A stretch of DNA of 64,000 bases. It comes from CAIVAT01 sp964525995. GTDB lineage: Bacteria > Bacteroidota > Bacteroidia > Bacteroidales > FEN-979. The stretch lies in assembly GCA_964525995.1 (NCBI GenBank), contig CAZGIM010000009.1, positions 1-64,000 of the forward strand, in the 5' to 3' direction. Within the stretch, counting starts at the first letter, position 1, and every line of letters begins with the position of its first letter. The notes beneath the pieces are model-generated. The model ran no database searches. It was not told where the DNA came from and worked only from the letters and a program-made list of their open reading frames with translations. Below are positions 51,625-60,604 of the stretch, piece after piece. The translations under genes and the position numbers were made by a program.

Positions 51625-52968
51625 ATGTCGTCCATAAAAATTGAAGTCGGTAACGTCCGTCCCTTTTTAGGTGAAAAATGTCTGACCCGTTTCGGCGAGG
51701 AGATCAGTGTCTGCCACTCCATGCTTAAATTAAGAAGCGGAAAAGGAAATGAATATTTAGGATGGATGGATTTGCCGGAGGAGACCGGTGCCGGGTTGAT
51801 CGAACAGATCCGGTCGGATGCGAAAAAAATAAGGAGCATTGCCGAGGTATTTGTGGTTATCGGGATCGGAGGATCTTACCTGGGTTCGCGGGCAGTCATC
51901 GAGGCATTGTCGGATCCCTTCAGGCCCCTGACCCGTTCGGCGGCGGAGCCATTCATTGTTTTCGCAGGTGAAAATCTCAGTGAAGATTACCATACAGCCT
52001 TGATGAATCTCCTGGATCAGAAGGAGTATGCCGTAGCCGTGATCTCCAAGTCGGGAACCACTACCGAACCTGCCATTGCCTTCCGGCTCATCAGAAACCA
52101 TCTGGAAGCAAAGTACGGCAGGGACGGAGCCCGTGAACGCATTTTTGCCATCACCGACAGCGCCCGAGGAGCTCTGAAAACCCTTGCCTCTGCAGAGGGA
52201 TACACGACCTATGTGATCCCGGATGACGTAGGCGGACGCTATTCGGTTCTGACACCTGTCGGGCTGCTTCCCATTGCAGTGGCGGGTTTCGATATCGAAG
52301 CGTTATTGGAAGGAGCACAGGCGATGCGAAAAGAGGCATTAGCTTCGGCCGATTGCGATCTGAATGCCTGTGCCATGTATGCAGCCATTCGCAACATTCT
52401 ATACCGCAATGGGAAAATGGTGGAGATCCTGGTCGCTTATGAGCCGGCCCTTCAGTATTTCATCGAATGGTGGAAACAGTTGTTTGGCGAGAGTGAGGGA
52501 AAGGCGAATAAAGGGATATTCCCTGCCGGAGTGATCTTTACCAGCGATCTGCATTCGATGGGCCAGTACATCCAGGAGGGAATGAGAACCCTGTTCGAAA
52601 CGGTCATTTCCATTGAAAAGCCTGCCCGGGAACTACGGATTCCGGCTGATGATCAAAACCTCGACGGTTTAAATTTCCTGTCGGGAAGGCGTTTGAGCGA
52701 GGTAAACCTGCAGGCTGAGTTGGGTACCCTCCTTGCCCATGTTGACGGTGGTGTGCCCAACATCAGGATCACCATCCCGGAGTTGAACGAGTACCATTTA
52801 GGCATGTTGATTTATTTTTTTGAATTTTCCTGTGCATTAAGCGGTTATGCGCTCGGCGTCAATCCATTTGACCAGCCCGGCGTGGAGGCTTATAAAAAGA
52901 ATATGTTCGCCCTTTTAGGGAAGCCCGGTTACGAAAAGGAAACAGAGGAACTCAGGAAGAGGCTGTAG
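51625..52968 (+). CDS. pgi: glucose-6-phosphate isomerase
   Basis: Start ATG 51625 (MSSIKIEVGNVRPFLGEKCL); the longer GTG-initiated frame would begin within the terminator stem. The 447-residue protein has the PGI signature patterns VVIGIGGSYLGSRAVIEAL, ISKSGTTTEPAIAFR, GGRYSVLTPVGLLP, and EWWKQLFGESEGKANKGIFP; the Glu of GESEGK and the Lys near the C-terminus are catalytic in the family. It interconverts glucose 6-phosphate and fructose 6-phosphate in the cytosol. Length is typical of the bacterial short form. It converges on purN with a 17-base overlap. Confidence 0.95.
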   Translation: MSSIKIEVGNVRPFLGEKCLTRFGEEISVCHSMLKLRSGKGNEYLGWMDLPEETGAGLIEQIRSDAKKIRSIAEVFVVIGIGGSYLGSRAVIEALSDPFRPLTRSAAEPFIVFAGENLSEDYHTALMNLLDQKEYAVAVISKSGTTTEPAIAFRLIRNHLEAKYGRDGARERIFAITDSARGALKTLASAEGYTTYVIPDDVGGRYSVLTPVGLLPIAVAGFDIEALLEGAQAMRKEALASADCDLNACAMYAAIRNILYRNGKMVEILVAYEPALQYFIEWWKQLFGESEGKANKGIFPAGVIFTSDLHSMGQYIQEGMRTLFETVISIEKPARELRIPADDQNLDGLNFLSGRRLSEVNLQAELGTLLAHVDGGVPNIRITIPELNEYHLGMLIYFFEFSCALSGYALGVNPFDQPGVEAYKKNMFALLGKPGYEKETEELRKRL

Positions 52969-53527
52969 TGATAAACTGTTCGATCACGACCGGATAGTGC
53001 CGGTATTCGAGTTCATGGATTTTTTGGGCCAGCGTTTCGGGGGTATCGGTTGGATCAACCGGGCATCGCGCCTGAAAAATTATCGAACCTTTGTCGTATT
53101 GTTCATTGACCTGATGGATGGTGATGCCCGATTCCCGGTCGCCGGATGCAATTACCGCCTCGTGAACCCGCATCCCGTACATTCCTTTTCCGCCATACTT
53201 GGGCAGTAAGGCAGGATGAATGTTGACGATTCGGCCACCAAACGGCCGTAGGATACGGTCGGGAATCAGCCATAAAAACCCTGCCAGTACCAGGTGGGTA
53301 ATATTCTGGACCGACAGAAGATCTAAAACGTAACACGATTCGCAGAGTTCGTGCCGGGTGAAGGCCACCCCCGGAATATTCAGATTTTTAGCTCGCTCCA
53401 GTACGAAGGCCCGGGGATTGTTGCTCAGGATCAGGTCGACCCGGATGTGATGGTTTCCCCTGAAATATTCCGAAATTCGCTGGGCGTTGGTTCCGTTCCC
53501 TGAAGCAAAGATTGCGATCCGGTACAT
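52952..53527 (-). CDS. purN: phosphoribosylglycinamide formyltransferase PurN
   Basis: Start ATG 53527 (MYRIAIFASGNGTNAQRI), supported by a promoter element just upstream that overlaps the alternative GTG 53545. The ~191-residue enzyme transfers a formyl group from 10-formyl-THF to GAR in purine synthesis. Motifs: IFASGNGTN, LVLAGFLWLIP, and the catalytic stretch GGRIVNIHPALLPKYGGKGMYGMRVHEAVIASG (Asn and His), followed by ESGITIHQVNEQYDKGSII (Asp variants occur). Divergent from the acpP-fabF-rnc cluster, an order I recall from other Bacteroidetes. Confidence 0.93.
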   Translation of the reverse strand: MYRIAIFASGNGTNAQRISEYFRGNHHIRVDLILSNNPRAFVLERAKNLNIPGVAFTRHELCESCYVLDLLSVQNITHLVLAGFLWLIPDRILRPFGGRIVNIHPALLPKYGGKGMYGMRVHEAVIASGDRESGITIHQVNEQYDKGSIIFQARCPVDPTDTPETLAQKIHELEYRHYPVVIEQFITTASS

Positions 53528-53546
53528 GTTGGTTGATTTGATCACA

Positions 53547-53554
53547 CAAACATA
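53547..53554 (-). promoter_or_regulatory. purN: -7 promoter element of purN
   Basis: Reads TATGTTTG on the minus strand, exact TAnnTTTG, 19 bases upstream of ATG 53527. It rules out the GTG at 53545 as a start. Confidence 0.5.
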
Positions 53555-53726
53555 ATCATTTTGGCGCTGTGCTGACGGGCGCGGTTGAAAATCACCCTAA
53601 CAAGATGGATAATGATCAGTGCCACAGGATGGTTTCAGTCGAACTGTTAAAAATTCTTAAATTTTATTGTTCTGATAAAATATATTCTTTTCTTTGCAGT
53701 CCGTTTAACCAAAAAAGAAATTTAAC

Positions 53727-53963
53727 ATGTCTGACATTGCAGCAAAAGTAAAAGCTATCATCGTTGATAAGCTTGGCGTAGATGAAAGTGAAGTCACCAA
53801 CGAAGCTAGCTTCACCAATGATCTAGGGGCCGATTCTCTTGATACGGTTGAATTGATCATGGAATTCGAAAAAGAATTTGACATTGCAATCCCCGATGAT
53901 CAGGCCGAGAAAATCAGTACGGTTGGTGAAGCCATTGCTTACATCGAGAACAACACCAAGTAA
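53727..53963 (+). CDS. acpP: acyl carrier protein
   Basis: A 78-residue carrier of growing fatty acyl chains. The phosphopantetheine attachment serine is in LGADSLDTVELIMEFE (Ser near 37). Acidic, with DDQAEKISTVGEAIAYIE at the end, as is usual for the family. It is followed by an internal hairpin at 54024-54046 and then fabF on the same strand. Expression of acpP is usually well above fabF, which the hairpin may explain. Confidence 0.97.
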   Translation: MSDIAAKVKAIIVDKLGVDESEVTNEASFTNDLGADSLDTVELIMEFEKEFDIAIPDDQAEKISTVGEAIAYIENNTK

Positions 53964-54023
53964 GTGTTCTATTCCAATGGTGGATAGCCTTTCTGGATGT
54001 TTTTCAAAAAGATTTTGATTTAT

Positions 54024-54046
54024 TAACCCCGCACCTCGCGGGGTTA
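54024..54046 (+). terminator. partial terminator or attenuator between acpP and fabF
   Basis: TAACCCCGC and GCGGGGTTA form a perfect 9-bp stem with a 5-base loop; only three consecutive T residues follow a few bases later. It is weaker than a full intrinsic terminator, allowing read-through to fabF. Confidence 0.55.
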
Positions 54047-54078
54047 TCCGTTTAACGATCAACCTAATATCAAAAAAA

Positions 54079-55332
54079 GTGGAATTAAGACGAGTTGTTA
54101 TAACTGGTCTTGGAGCCCTCACTCCGATCGGCAATTCCGTTTCTGATTTCTGGAACGGTCTGATCAACGGGGCGAATGGCGCCGGGCCCATTACCCGTTT
54201 CGATGCCTCCAAATTCAAGACCCAGTTTGCCTGTGAAGTCAAAAACTTTGTTCCGGAGAATTATTTCGACCGGAAGGAGGTTCGAAAGTATGATCGCTGT
54301 TCGCAATTAGGTATTGTCTGCGCGGACGATGCAGTTAAGGATGCCGGATTTGACCTGTCAAAGCTGAACACCGACCGGGTCGGGGTCATCTGGGCTTCGG
54401 GTATCGGCGGGTTGGAAACTTTTTTAGCGGAGGTATCGGCTTTTGTCAGTGGTGATGGAACTCCGAGGTTTAATCCCTTTTTCATTCCAAAGATGATCTC
54501 CGATATCACGGCAGGTCATATCTCCATGAAATTTGGATTCCGCGGTCCCAATTTCGCAACTGTTTCAGCCTGTGCCTCTTCAGCCAATGCCCTCGTCGAT
54601 GCCTTCAACTATATTCGTTTGGGTATAGCCGATGTTTTTGTTGCCGGGGGATCGGAAGCAGCCATTACGCAGGTCGGCGTTGGCGGATTTAACGCGATGC
54701 ATGCACTCTCCACGCGTAACGACGATCCACTTACCGGTTCCAGGCCATTCGACAAAGACCGTGACGGCTTTGTAATCGGTGAAGGAGCAGGAGCCCTGAT
54801 CTTTGAAGAACTTGGACATGCCATTGCACGCGGCGCAAAAATTTACGGTGAAATTATCGGTGGTGGCCTTTCGGCCGATGCCCATCATATGACCGCCCCA
54901 CATCCCGACGGATTAGGCGCCATCCTTTCTATGCGGAATGCTTTGGCTGATGCCGGTATCACCCCGGAGATGATCGATCATATCAACACACACGGTACCT
55001 CGACACCTGCAGGAGATATTGCTGAGCCCAAAGCCATTGTCAACCTCTTTGGTGACCATGCCCGCCAAATCCTGATCAATTCAACCAAATCGATGACCGG
55101 GCACCTGCTTGGCGCTGCCGGTGCAATTGAGTCGATAGCTGCTGTGCTGGCTGTTAAAAATGATATTGTGCCGCCCACGATCAACCATTTTACCGATGAT
55201 CCTGAAATACCGCAGCTCAACTTTACCTTTGGAAAGGCCCGGCAACATGTGATCAACTACGCATTAAGCAATACCTTCGGATTCGGAGGTCATAATGCCA
55301 CCGTTATTTTCACCAAATATAAGTCATCATAA
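54079..55332 (+). CDS. fabF: beta-ketoacyl-ACP synthase II
   Basis: A 417-residue condensing enzyme of fatty acid elongation that adds two carbons from malonyl-ACP. The start codon is GTG 54079 (V/M-ELRRVVITGLGALTPIG). The active-site Cys is in ATVSACASSANALVDAF, with the two His residues in HINTHGTSTPAGD and STKSMTGHLLGAAGA; the end NTFGFGGHNATVIF is standard. It forms an operon-like cluster with acpP upstream and rnc downstream, 7 bases after its stop codon. Confidence 0.96.
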   Translation: MELRRVVITGLGALTPIGNSVSDFWNGLINGANGAGPITRFDASKFKTQFACEVKNFVPENYFDRKEVRKYDRCSQLGIVCADDAVKDAGFDLSKLNTDRVGVIWASGIGGLETFLAEVSAFVSGDGTPRFNPFFIPKMISDITAGHISMKFGFRGPNFATVSACASSANALVDAFNYIRLGIADVFVAGGSEAAITQVGVGGFNAMHALSTRNDDPLTGSRPFDKDRDGFVIGEGAGALIFEELGHAIARGAKIYGEIIGGGLSADAHHMTAPHPDGLGAILSMRNALADAGITPEMIDHINTHGTSTPAGDIAEPKAIVNLFGDHARQILINSTKSMTGHLLGAAGAIESIAAVLAVKNDIVPPTINHFTDDPEIPQLNFTFGKARQHVINYALSNTFGFGGHNATVIFTKYKSS

Positions 55333-55339
55333 TGTTTTG

Positions 55340-56077
55340 ATGTTCAGACCAATAAAACCGGTCGTTGCAACGTACTTTTCCGATAAACAATTAAAACAGG
55401 CGATCAAAAGTATTTTCGGGTACCGACCCGGAAATATTTCATTGTACCATCTAGCCCTGCTTCACCGGTCGGCAACTCATGAAGCCCAGAACGGAATCCG
55501 GATCAACAACGAACGACTCGAATTTTTAGGCGACGCCATCCTGGATGCCGTTGCAGCCGACTTTCTTTTCAAAACCTTTCCAACCCGCGACGAAGGATTT
55601 CTCACCGAGATGCGGTCAAAAATCGTAAGCCGGGTCACGTTGAACAAGTTGTCGCAAAAAATGGGCATTGACCAACTTATCCAGTGCGACTCAAATTCTT
55701 CAGGCCCGTTCCGTTCATTCCGGGGTGACGCGTTTGAAGCCCTGATCGGGGCAATTTACTTAGACAAAGGTTACGATTTCACCCGGAAACTCATTCTTGA
55801 TCGGATCATCCACCGCTATTTCGACCTGAATGAATTGGTTACCCAGGAGGTGAATTTCAAAAGCAAGATCATTGAATGGGCACAACGCGAAAAAAAGCAG
55901 GTCCAGTTCCATGTTGCTGATGAAGTTGGGACGGGGTACAAAAAACAATATATAGTTGAACTTATTATCAACGGATCGGTCGCCGCTACAGGCCGCGACT
56001 ATTCCATCAAAGGTGCCGAACAGAACAGTTCCGAAAAAGCCTGGCAAAAAATTAACGGAGAAAGCATTGACCTTTGA
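55340..56077 (+). CDS. rnc: ribonuclease III
   Basis: Start ATG 55340 (MFRPIKPVVATYFSDKQL) is chosen over the longer frame, which overlaps fabF. The ~245-residue double-strand-specific endoribonuclease has the catalytic signature NNERLEFLGDAILDAVAADFLF, with a second acidic site FRGDAFEALIGAIYLDKG. The C-terminal dsRNA-binding domain starts near NFKSKIIEWAQREKKQVQFHV and ends QNSSEKAWQKI. It processes rRNA precursors and structured transcripts. The order acpP-fabF-rnc is conserved in the phylum. Confidence 0.95.
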   Translation: MFRPIKPVVATYFSDKQLKQAIKSIFGYRPGNISLYHLALLHRSATHEAQNGIRINNERLEFLGDAILDAVAADFLFKTFPTRDEGFLTEMRSKIVSRVTLNKLSQKMGIDQLIQCDSNSSGPFRSFRGDAFEALIGAIYLDKGYDFTRKLILDRIIHRYFDLNELVTQEVNFKSKIIEWAQREKKQVQFHVADEVGTGYKKQYIVELIINGSVAATGRDYSIKGAEQNSSEKAWQKINGESIDL

Positions 56078-56121
56078 AACAGGATTGGTTATCTTTGTTT
56101 GACGGTAAAAGATAACTGAAA

Positions 56122-56583
56122 ATGTCGAAAAAGTTACTCCAGGCCACCGATATCGGTTCTCTCCATTATACCCTGTTTGGGATTTCATGCCATTTGAAGG
56201 ATTACAGGCTTTCTTTTTTGATCAACCGGCAATTGGGGATGGATTTCGCCAGGATGGATGATTTCCTTGATTTTTCTTTTTATCTGTACCCCGACGAAGA
56301 CAACTTCAACACCTATTTTCTGATTGCTAACCGGAGTCCTGAAAAGGTGTTGATCCCCGAATTGAAACAAACCGATTTCCTGATGCTTGTTGAAGGGCCT
56401 TTTAATAAAAGTCAGAAAGAGCGGCTGCTTGAAAATATCCGGACCATTCCGAACGTTTTAACTGCGTTTGAGATCCGGTTCGAGACGATAAAGAACCACC
56501 CATCATTACTGAATGATCTTGAATTACACTTTAACAACATTAACAAGGAGTTAAAAATTAAATATTCACCCGTTAAAAAATAG
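56122..56583 (+). CDS. IPExxxVDY family protein
   Basis: A 153-residue cytosolic protein of a Bacteroidetes-specific family named for a motif seen here as LIPELKQTDFLMLVEG (residues about 75-90). The N-terminal half has the pattern DYRLSFLINRQLGMDFARMDDF, typical of the family. The function is unknown. In other Bacteroidetes it lies between rnc and pyruvate kinase; here it follows rnc, but pyruvate kinase is absent and a phasin-like gene follows 8 bases downstream. Confidence 0.8.
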   Translation: MSKKLLQATDIGSLHYTLFGISCHLKDYRLSFLINRQLGMDFARMDDFLDFSFYLYPDEDNFNTYFLIANRSPEKVLIPELKQTDFLMLVEGPFNKSQKERLLENIRTIPNVLTAFEIRFETIKNHPSLLNDLELHFNNINKELKIKYSPVKK

Positions 56584-56591
56584 GAGGTGTT

Positions 56592-56948
56592 ATGCTTGAT
56601 GAACTGAAAAAATCGATTGATAAAGGTTTGGATTATGCCTTTATGACCGGCGAAAAACTTGCCCAGGCTGCAAAAGACATTGCCAAGGAGAACAAACTAA
56701 CTAAAGAGGATGCAAAAAAGCTTCTCGACCACCTTGTAAAAAAGTCAGATGAAACTCGTAAAAACATTGAGAATGAGTTGAACGAGGTGGTCAAAAACAG
56801 CATGAAAAAGATGAACATTCCCACCCGTGATGAAGTGAAAAAACTCGAGGAGCGTATCAAAAAACTCGAGTCGATGACCAAAACACCTGCAAAGGCCAAG
56901 GTAAAGCCAGTGACGGTAAAAGCGGTGAAGCCGAAACCAAAGAAGTGA
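56592..56948 (+). CDS. phasin-like helical protein
   Basis: A 118-residue, highly charged, all-helical protein. It opens MLDELKKSIDKGLDYAFMT, with a long heptad-like coiled coil (LTKEDAKKLLDHLVKKSD, EVKKLEERIKKLES). The Ala/Lys/Pro-rich tail (PAKAKVKPVTVKAVKPKPKK) resembles the DNA-binding tails of PhaF-type phasins. It may be a granule or regulatory protein rather than a storage phasin, since no PHA synthase is seen. It lies just before the AarF-type kinase, a pairing I recall from other bacteria, and 8 bases after the IPExxxVDY gene. Confidence 0.65.
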   Translation: MLDELKKSIDKGLDYAFMTGEKLAQAAKDIAKENKLTKEDAKKLLDHLVKKSDETRKNIENELNEVVKNSMKKMNIPTRDEVKKLEERIKKLESMTKTPAKAKVKPVTVKAVKPKPKK

Positions 56949-56998
56949 AATCCGGTCGCACACGGAACCGTAAATCGTGATCTTAATCTTTATCTCTT

Positions 56999-58648
56999 AT
57001 GAAATTCTCTAAAATAGGTCTTGCCGTAAATGAAATCGGCCGGGCTCGTGAAATTGTAGCCATCATTGTCAAGTACGGGCTGAGCGAATGGGTTACCACG
57101 TCGGGGTTTGGAAAGCTTTTCGTTTCGAAAAAAAGGCTGAGAAAGATTGAACAGTATAACCAGTGGGAACGCGTTAGGATGGCTATTGAGGAGCTGGGCC
57201 CGACGTTCGTAAAATTTGGCCAGATCCTTGCCGACCGCCCCGATATCATTTCCGAAGGACTCAGGGAGGAGCTCAAAAAACTTCAGGATGAAGCACAACC
57301 GATGCCGGATGAGGAAGCCATCACTGAGATCGAGAAAGAGCTTGGCAGAAAAATTACAGAATTATTCCGGGAGTTCGACCGGAATCGGCTTGCCTCGGCT
57401 TCCATCGCCCAGACTTACCGCGCGGTGTTGCTGAACGGTGAAGAGGTTTGCATTAAAATTCAGCGGCCGGGGATCGATAAGAAAATTGAGCTCGATCTGC
57501 ACCTGATGAATTTTTTCGCGATCCGAATGCAGCACAACAATCCCGAACTGGATGTGATAAACCTGTCGGGAGTGATCCGGGAATTCGGGAAAACCATCAA
57601 AAAAGAGCTCGATTTTCATCATGAGGCTGCCAATGTCATCCGTTTCAGCCACTGCTTTGAGAATGATCCCGACATAAAGGTTCCAAAAATCTATTCCCAG
57701 TACACCACCCGGAAGATTCTGGTCGAGGAGTTCATTCACGGCACCAAGATCCGGGATCTGGAGACGCTCCTGAAATCGGGAAACAACCCGGCGATCATTG
57801 CACGTAAGGCGGTTAGACTTGGCTTTGATCAGATATTCCGTCATGGGTTTTTCCATGCCGATCCCCATCCGGGAAATATATTTGTTCTCGAAAACAATGT
57901 GCTGGCCTTCATCGATTTTGGGATGATGGGGACCTTGCGCCCGGAACATCTTCAGTTCCTTGGGAAATATGTGTTAGGGTATCTCGACCGCGACGCCCAT
58001 GCCATGGCCGAAGCTTTGATCCTCATCTCGGGAAAACGAAACTTCAACCGGTTCAGGGATCTGGAATTCAAGATCAGCGATATGCTGGCACATTACAAGT
58101 ACCTGAGCATTGACGAGATGGATTTCAGCAGGATTATGAATGAGTCGGTTGATATTCTGGTCCACTACGGATTACGGATTCCACCTGATATCTACCTGCT
58201 GGTCAAGTCGTTGATGTCGATCGAAGGGGTTGCAGTTCTGTTATGCCCTGAAATTGATTTTGCAAAGGAGATGCAGCCTTATGCCATCGAGCTGGTTGCC
58301 CAGCAATACAATCCAAAATGGATCGCCCGTGAAATCTTTGATTCCATCAAGGAATACTACAAATTGCTCAAGGAAATTCCTTCCGATTTGAACGAGATCA
58401 TTTACCGGCTTAAAGAGGGGCGATTCAAGACGCAGATCGAGGTAAAGGGGCTCGAACCCCTGATTCAGCATATCGACGGCGCAAGCAGCAGGATGTCGGT
58501 TGCCATCGTGCTCGCCGCGCTGATCATCGGCGCCTCAATCATCTCACAATGGGAAAAGACACATATGTTCGGCACCGTCGTGTTCGGTCTTGCCGGCATT
58601 CTTGGGTTTTGGCTCCTGATCAAACTTTTCAGGAAAAACAAGCTTTAG
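56999..58648 (+). CDS. AarF/ABC1/UbiB-family atypical kinase
   Basis: A 549-residue protein of the UbiB family. The characteristic KxGQ motif appears as FVKFGQILADRPDIIS (near residues 75-90). Kinase-like motifs: the Ala-rich loop LASASIAQTYRAVLLNGEEVCIKIQRPG, catalytic loop HGFFHADPHPGNIF (HxDxxxGN), and FIDFGMMG (DFG). Two membrane segments at the C-terminus (VLAALIIGASIISQW and FGLAGILGFWLLIKLF). The family supports quinone synthesis or distribution of lipids; specific role here is open. It ends 4 bases into pheS on the other strand. Confidence 0.92.
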   Translation: MKFSKIGLAVNEIGRAREIVAIIVKYGLSEWVTTSGFGKLFVSKKRLRKIEQYNQWERVRMAIEELGPTFVKFGQILADRPDIISEGLREELKKLQDEAQPMPDEEAITEIEKELGRKITELFREFDRNRLASASIAQTYRAVLLNGEEVCIKIQRPGIDKKIELDLHLMNFFAIRMQHNNPELDVINLSGVIREFGKTIKKELDFHHEAANVIRFSHCFENDPDIKVPKIYSQYTTRKILVEEFIHGTKIRDLETLLKSGNNPAIIARKAVRLGFDQIFRHGFFHADPHPGNIFVLENNVLAFIDFGMMGTLRPEHLQFLGKYVLGYLDRDAHAMAEALILISGKRNFNRFRDLEFKISDMLAHYKYLSIDEMDFSRIMNESVDILVHYGLRIPPDIYLLVKSLMSIEGVAVLLCPEIDFAKEMQPYAIELVAQQYNPKWIAREIFDSIKEYYKLLKEIPSDLNEIIYRLKEGRFKTQIEVKGLEPLIQHIDGASSRMSVAIVLAALIIGASIISQWEKTHMFGTVVFGLAGILGFWLLIKLFRKNKL

Positions 58649-59667
58649 AAAACTCCGGTAAACTGTTTCAGGAAGCGGACATCATTTTCATAAAACAACC
58701 GCAAATCCTTGATTTGGAATTTGAGCATGGTGATGCGCTCGATTCCCATTCCAAAGGCAAAACCTGAATATTCACGCGGATCGATGCCGCAATTTTCAAG
58801 GGTGTTGGGGTCAACCATGCCGCAACCTAAGATTTCAACCCATCCGGTGTATTTACAGATGTTGCATCCCTTGCCTCCGCAAATATTGCAACTGACATCC
58901 ATTTCACCCGAAGGTTCGGTAAACGGGAAGTAGGAGGGTCGCAAACGGATTTGTGTTTGTTCGCCGAACATCTCTTTGGCAAAATAAAGCAGGGTTTGCT
59001 TCAGATCGGCAAAGGAGACGTTCCGGTCGATATAGAGGCCCTCCACTTGATGGAAGATACAATGTGCGCGGGCCGAGATGGCTTCATTCCGGAAGACCCT
59101 ACCGGGGAAAATTTTTCGGATGGGAGGTCTTGAAGATTCCATGGTGCGTATCTGGACCGAGGAGGTATGGGTACGCAGCATGATATCGGGATCTTTCGAA
59201 ATAAAGAACGTATCCTGCATGTCGCGGGCCGGGTGGTCGGGCGCAAAATTGAGCGCCGTAAAATTATGCCAGTCATCCTCGATCTCAGGCCCCTCAGCAA
59301 CCGTGAATCCGATATGACTAAAGATCTCGATGATCCGGTTGCGGACAATCGATAACGGGTGGCGGGTTCCCGGTTCCAGCCTTTCGGCAGGACGGGTGAG
59401 ATCTTCGAATTCTGTCTGTTCCTCTGCCTGGTTCTCGAAAGCGGTCCGGAGCTGGTTTATTTTATCCTGTGCCCTGTTTTTCAAGGTATTCAGCAACAAT
59501 CCGACTTCGCGTTTCTGTTCGGGGATGACCGATTTAAAATCTTCGAACAGCGCCGAAACCAATCCTTTTTTGCTCAGGTATTTCAGCCGAATCTGTTCAA
59601 CTTCCTCCGGACTTTGAGCCGTAAGTCTGTCGATTTCATTCAGAAGAAGGTCAATCTTCGTTTTCAT
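58645..59667 (-). CDS. pheS: phenylalanine-tRNA ligase alpha subunit
   Basis: Start ATG 59667 (MKTKIDLLLNEIDRLTAQSPEE) is preferred; the longer frame adds eight residues of no family match. The ~340-residue alpha chain has an N-terminal coiled coil and the class II motifs: IGFTVAEGPEIEDDWHNFTALNF, LRTHTSSVQIRTME, FRNEAISARAHCIFHQVEGLYID (motif 2) and EYSGFAFGMGIERITML (motif 3, GMGIER). It attaches phenylalanine to its tRNA with PheT, which is not in the window. It converges on the UbiB-like gene with a 4-base overlap. Confidence 0.96.
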   Translation of the reverse strand: MKTKIDLLLNEIDRLTAQSPEEVEQIRLKYLSKKGLVSALFEDFKSVIPEQKREVGLLLNTLKNRAQDKINQLRTAFENQAEEQTEFEDLTRPAERLEPGTRHPLSIVRNRIIEIFSHIGFTVAEGPEIEDDWHNFTALNFAPDHPARDMQDTFFISKDPDIMLRTHTSSVQIRTMESSRPPIRKIFPGRVFRNEAISARAHCIFHQVEGLYIDRNVSFADLKQTLLYFAKEMFGEQTQIRLRPSYFPFTEPSGEMDVSCNICGGKGCNICKYTGWVEILGCGMVDPNTLENCGIDPREYSGFAFGMGIERITMLKFQIKDLRLFYENDVRFLKQFTGVF

Positions 59668-59734
59668 ATTTAGGTATCTGCCGGGAGGCACGGAGCCATC
59701 CCATTGCGTTACAAGGTGTTAACGGGTTATGTGG

Positions 59735-60385
59735 TTATTCAACAATCTTGATCGTCATCTTTACATCTTTAACCGGCCGGTCAGCAGCATCTTTTTCTAC
59801 TGCGGCGATTTTATCGATCACGTCGAGACCCTGGATAATCTCACCGAAAACGGTATATTGGGTATCGAGAAACGGGGTACCGCCAATGGTCTCATAGATC
59901 TTTTTTTGGTCGGCCGTATAGTTGGCTCCTAATTGGGCCTGATTTATTTTCTTACCTTGAACGATATAAAACTGGCTTCCCGAGGAGGCTTTAGTCGGAT
60001 TGACCTGGTCGCCCTGACGGGCAGCCGAAAGAGCACCTTTTTTATGGATAAAAGCCGTATTGAATTCAGCAGGAACGGTATAGCCAGGGCCGCCCATTCC
60101 CAGACGCTGCCCGGGTTTTGCATTCTTCGAATCCGGGTCACCACCCTGGATCATGAATCCACTGATGACACGGTGAAAAAGAAGTCCGTCGAAAAATCCT
60201 GATTTAGCTAATTTCACAAAGTTGTCGCGGTGTTTCGGGGTTTCGTTGTACAGAATCCCGGTCATATCGCCATAGTCGGTATGAATTACAAATTTTGTCA
60301 CTTTGGGTTCGGTTTTGGTTTGAGACATTACGGATAAATTGAAGATGAAAGCTGCAGTCAGCAAGGTTAAAGCGATTCTTTTCAT
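59735..60385 (-). CDS. secreted cyclophilin-type peptidyl-prolyl isomerase
   Basis: A 216-residue protein with signal peptide (MKRIALTLLTAAFIFNLSVMS, then Q). The cyclophilin fold shows TDYGDMTGILYNETPKHRDNFVKLAKSGFFDGLLFHRVISGFMIQGGDP with the catalytic Arg in FHRVI, and SAARQGDQVNPTKASSGSQFYI, then YTVFGEIIQGLDVIDKI. It folds prolyl bonds of exported proteins in the periplasm or as a surface protein. Other members of this secreted group occur in Bacteroidetes. A promoter box lies about 114 bases upstream. Confidence 0.92.
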   Translation of the reverse strand: MKRIALTLLTAAFIFNLSVMSQTKTEPKVTKFVIHTDYGDMTGILYNETPKHRDNFVKLAKSGFFDGLLFHRVISGFMIQGGDPDSKNAKPGQRLGMGGPGYTVPAEFNTAFIHKKGALSAARQGDQVNPTKASSGSQFYIVQGKKINQAQLGANYTADQKKIYETIGGTPFLDTQYTVFGEIIQGLDVIDKIAAVEKDAADRPVKDVKMTIKIVE

Positions 60386-60498
60386 TTTTAGAAAATTTGG
60401 TTGTTAGTAATCACCAGAAACATCCATGAAGATTCGTTTCAGTTGCGATACGCGCCGGAAACGCCATGAATTTTTACCGGTTCTGTTTTCTCAACAGG

Positions 60499-60506
60499 CA
60501 AAGGTA
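60499..60506 (-). promoter_or_regulatory. -7 promoter element of the cyclophilin gene
   Basis: Reads TACCTTTG on the minus strand, exact TAnnTTTG. It implies a leader of about 107 bases before ATG 60385. No other element stands out in the gap 60386-60604. Confidence 0.4.
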
Positions 60507-60604
60507 TGAAAAAATGAGATTCCAGGCAGAAAGATAAAGAATGGTTCGCCGGTTTTTCCCTGACAAACTAATGTCAACAGACTCTTCATAGGAACATTGC
60601 CTGA

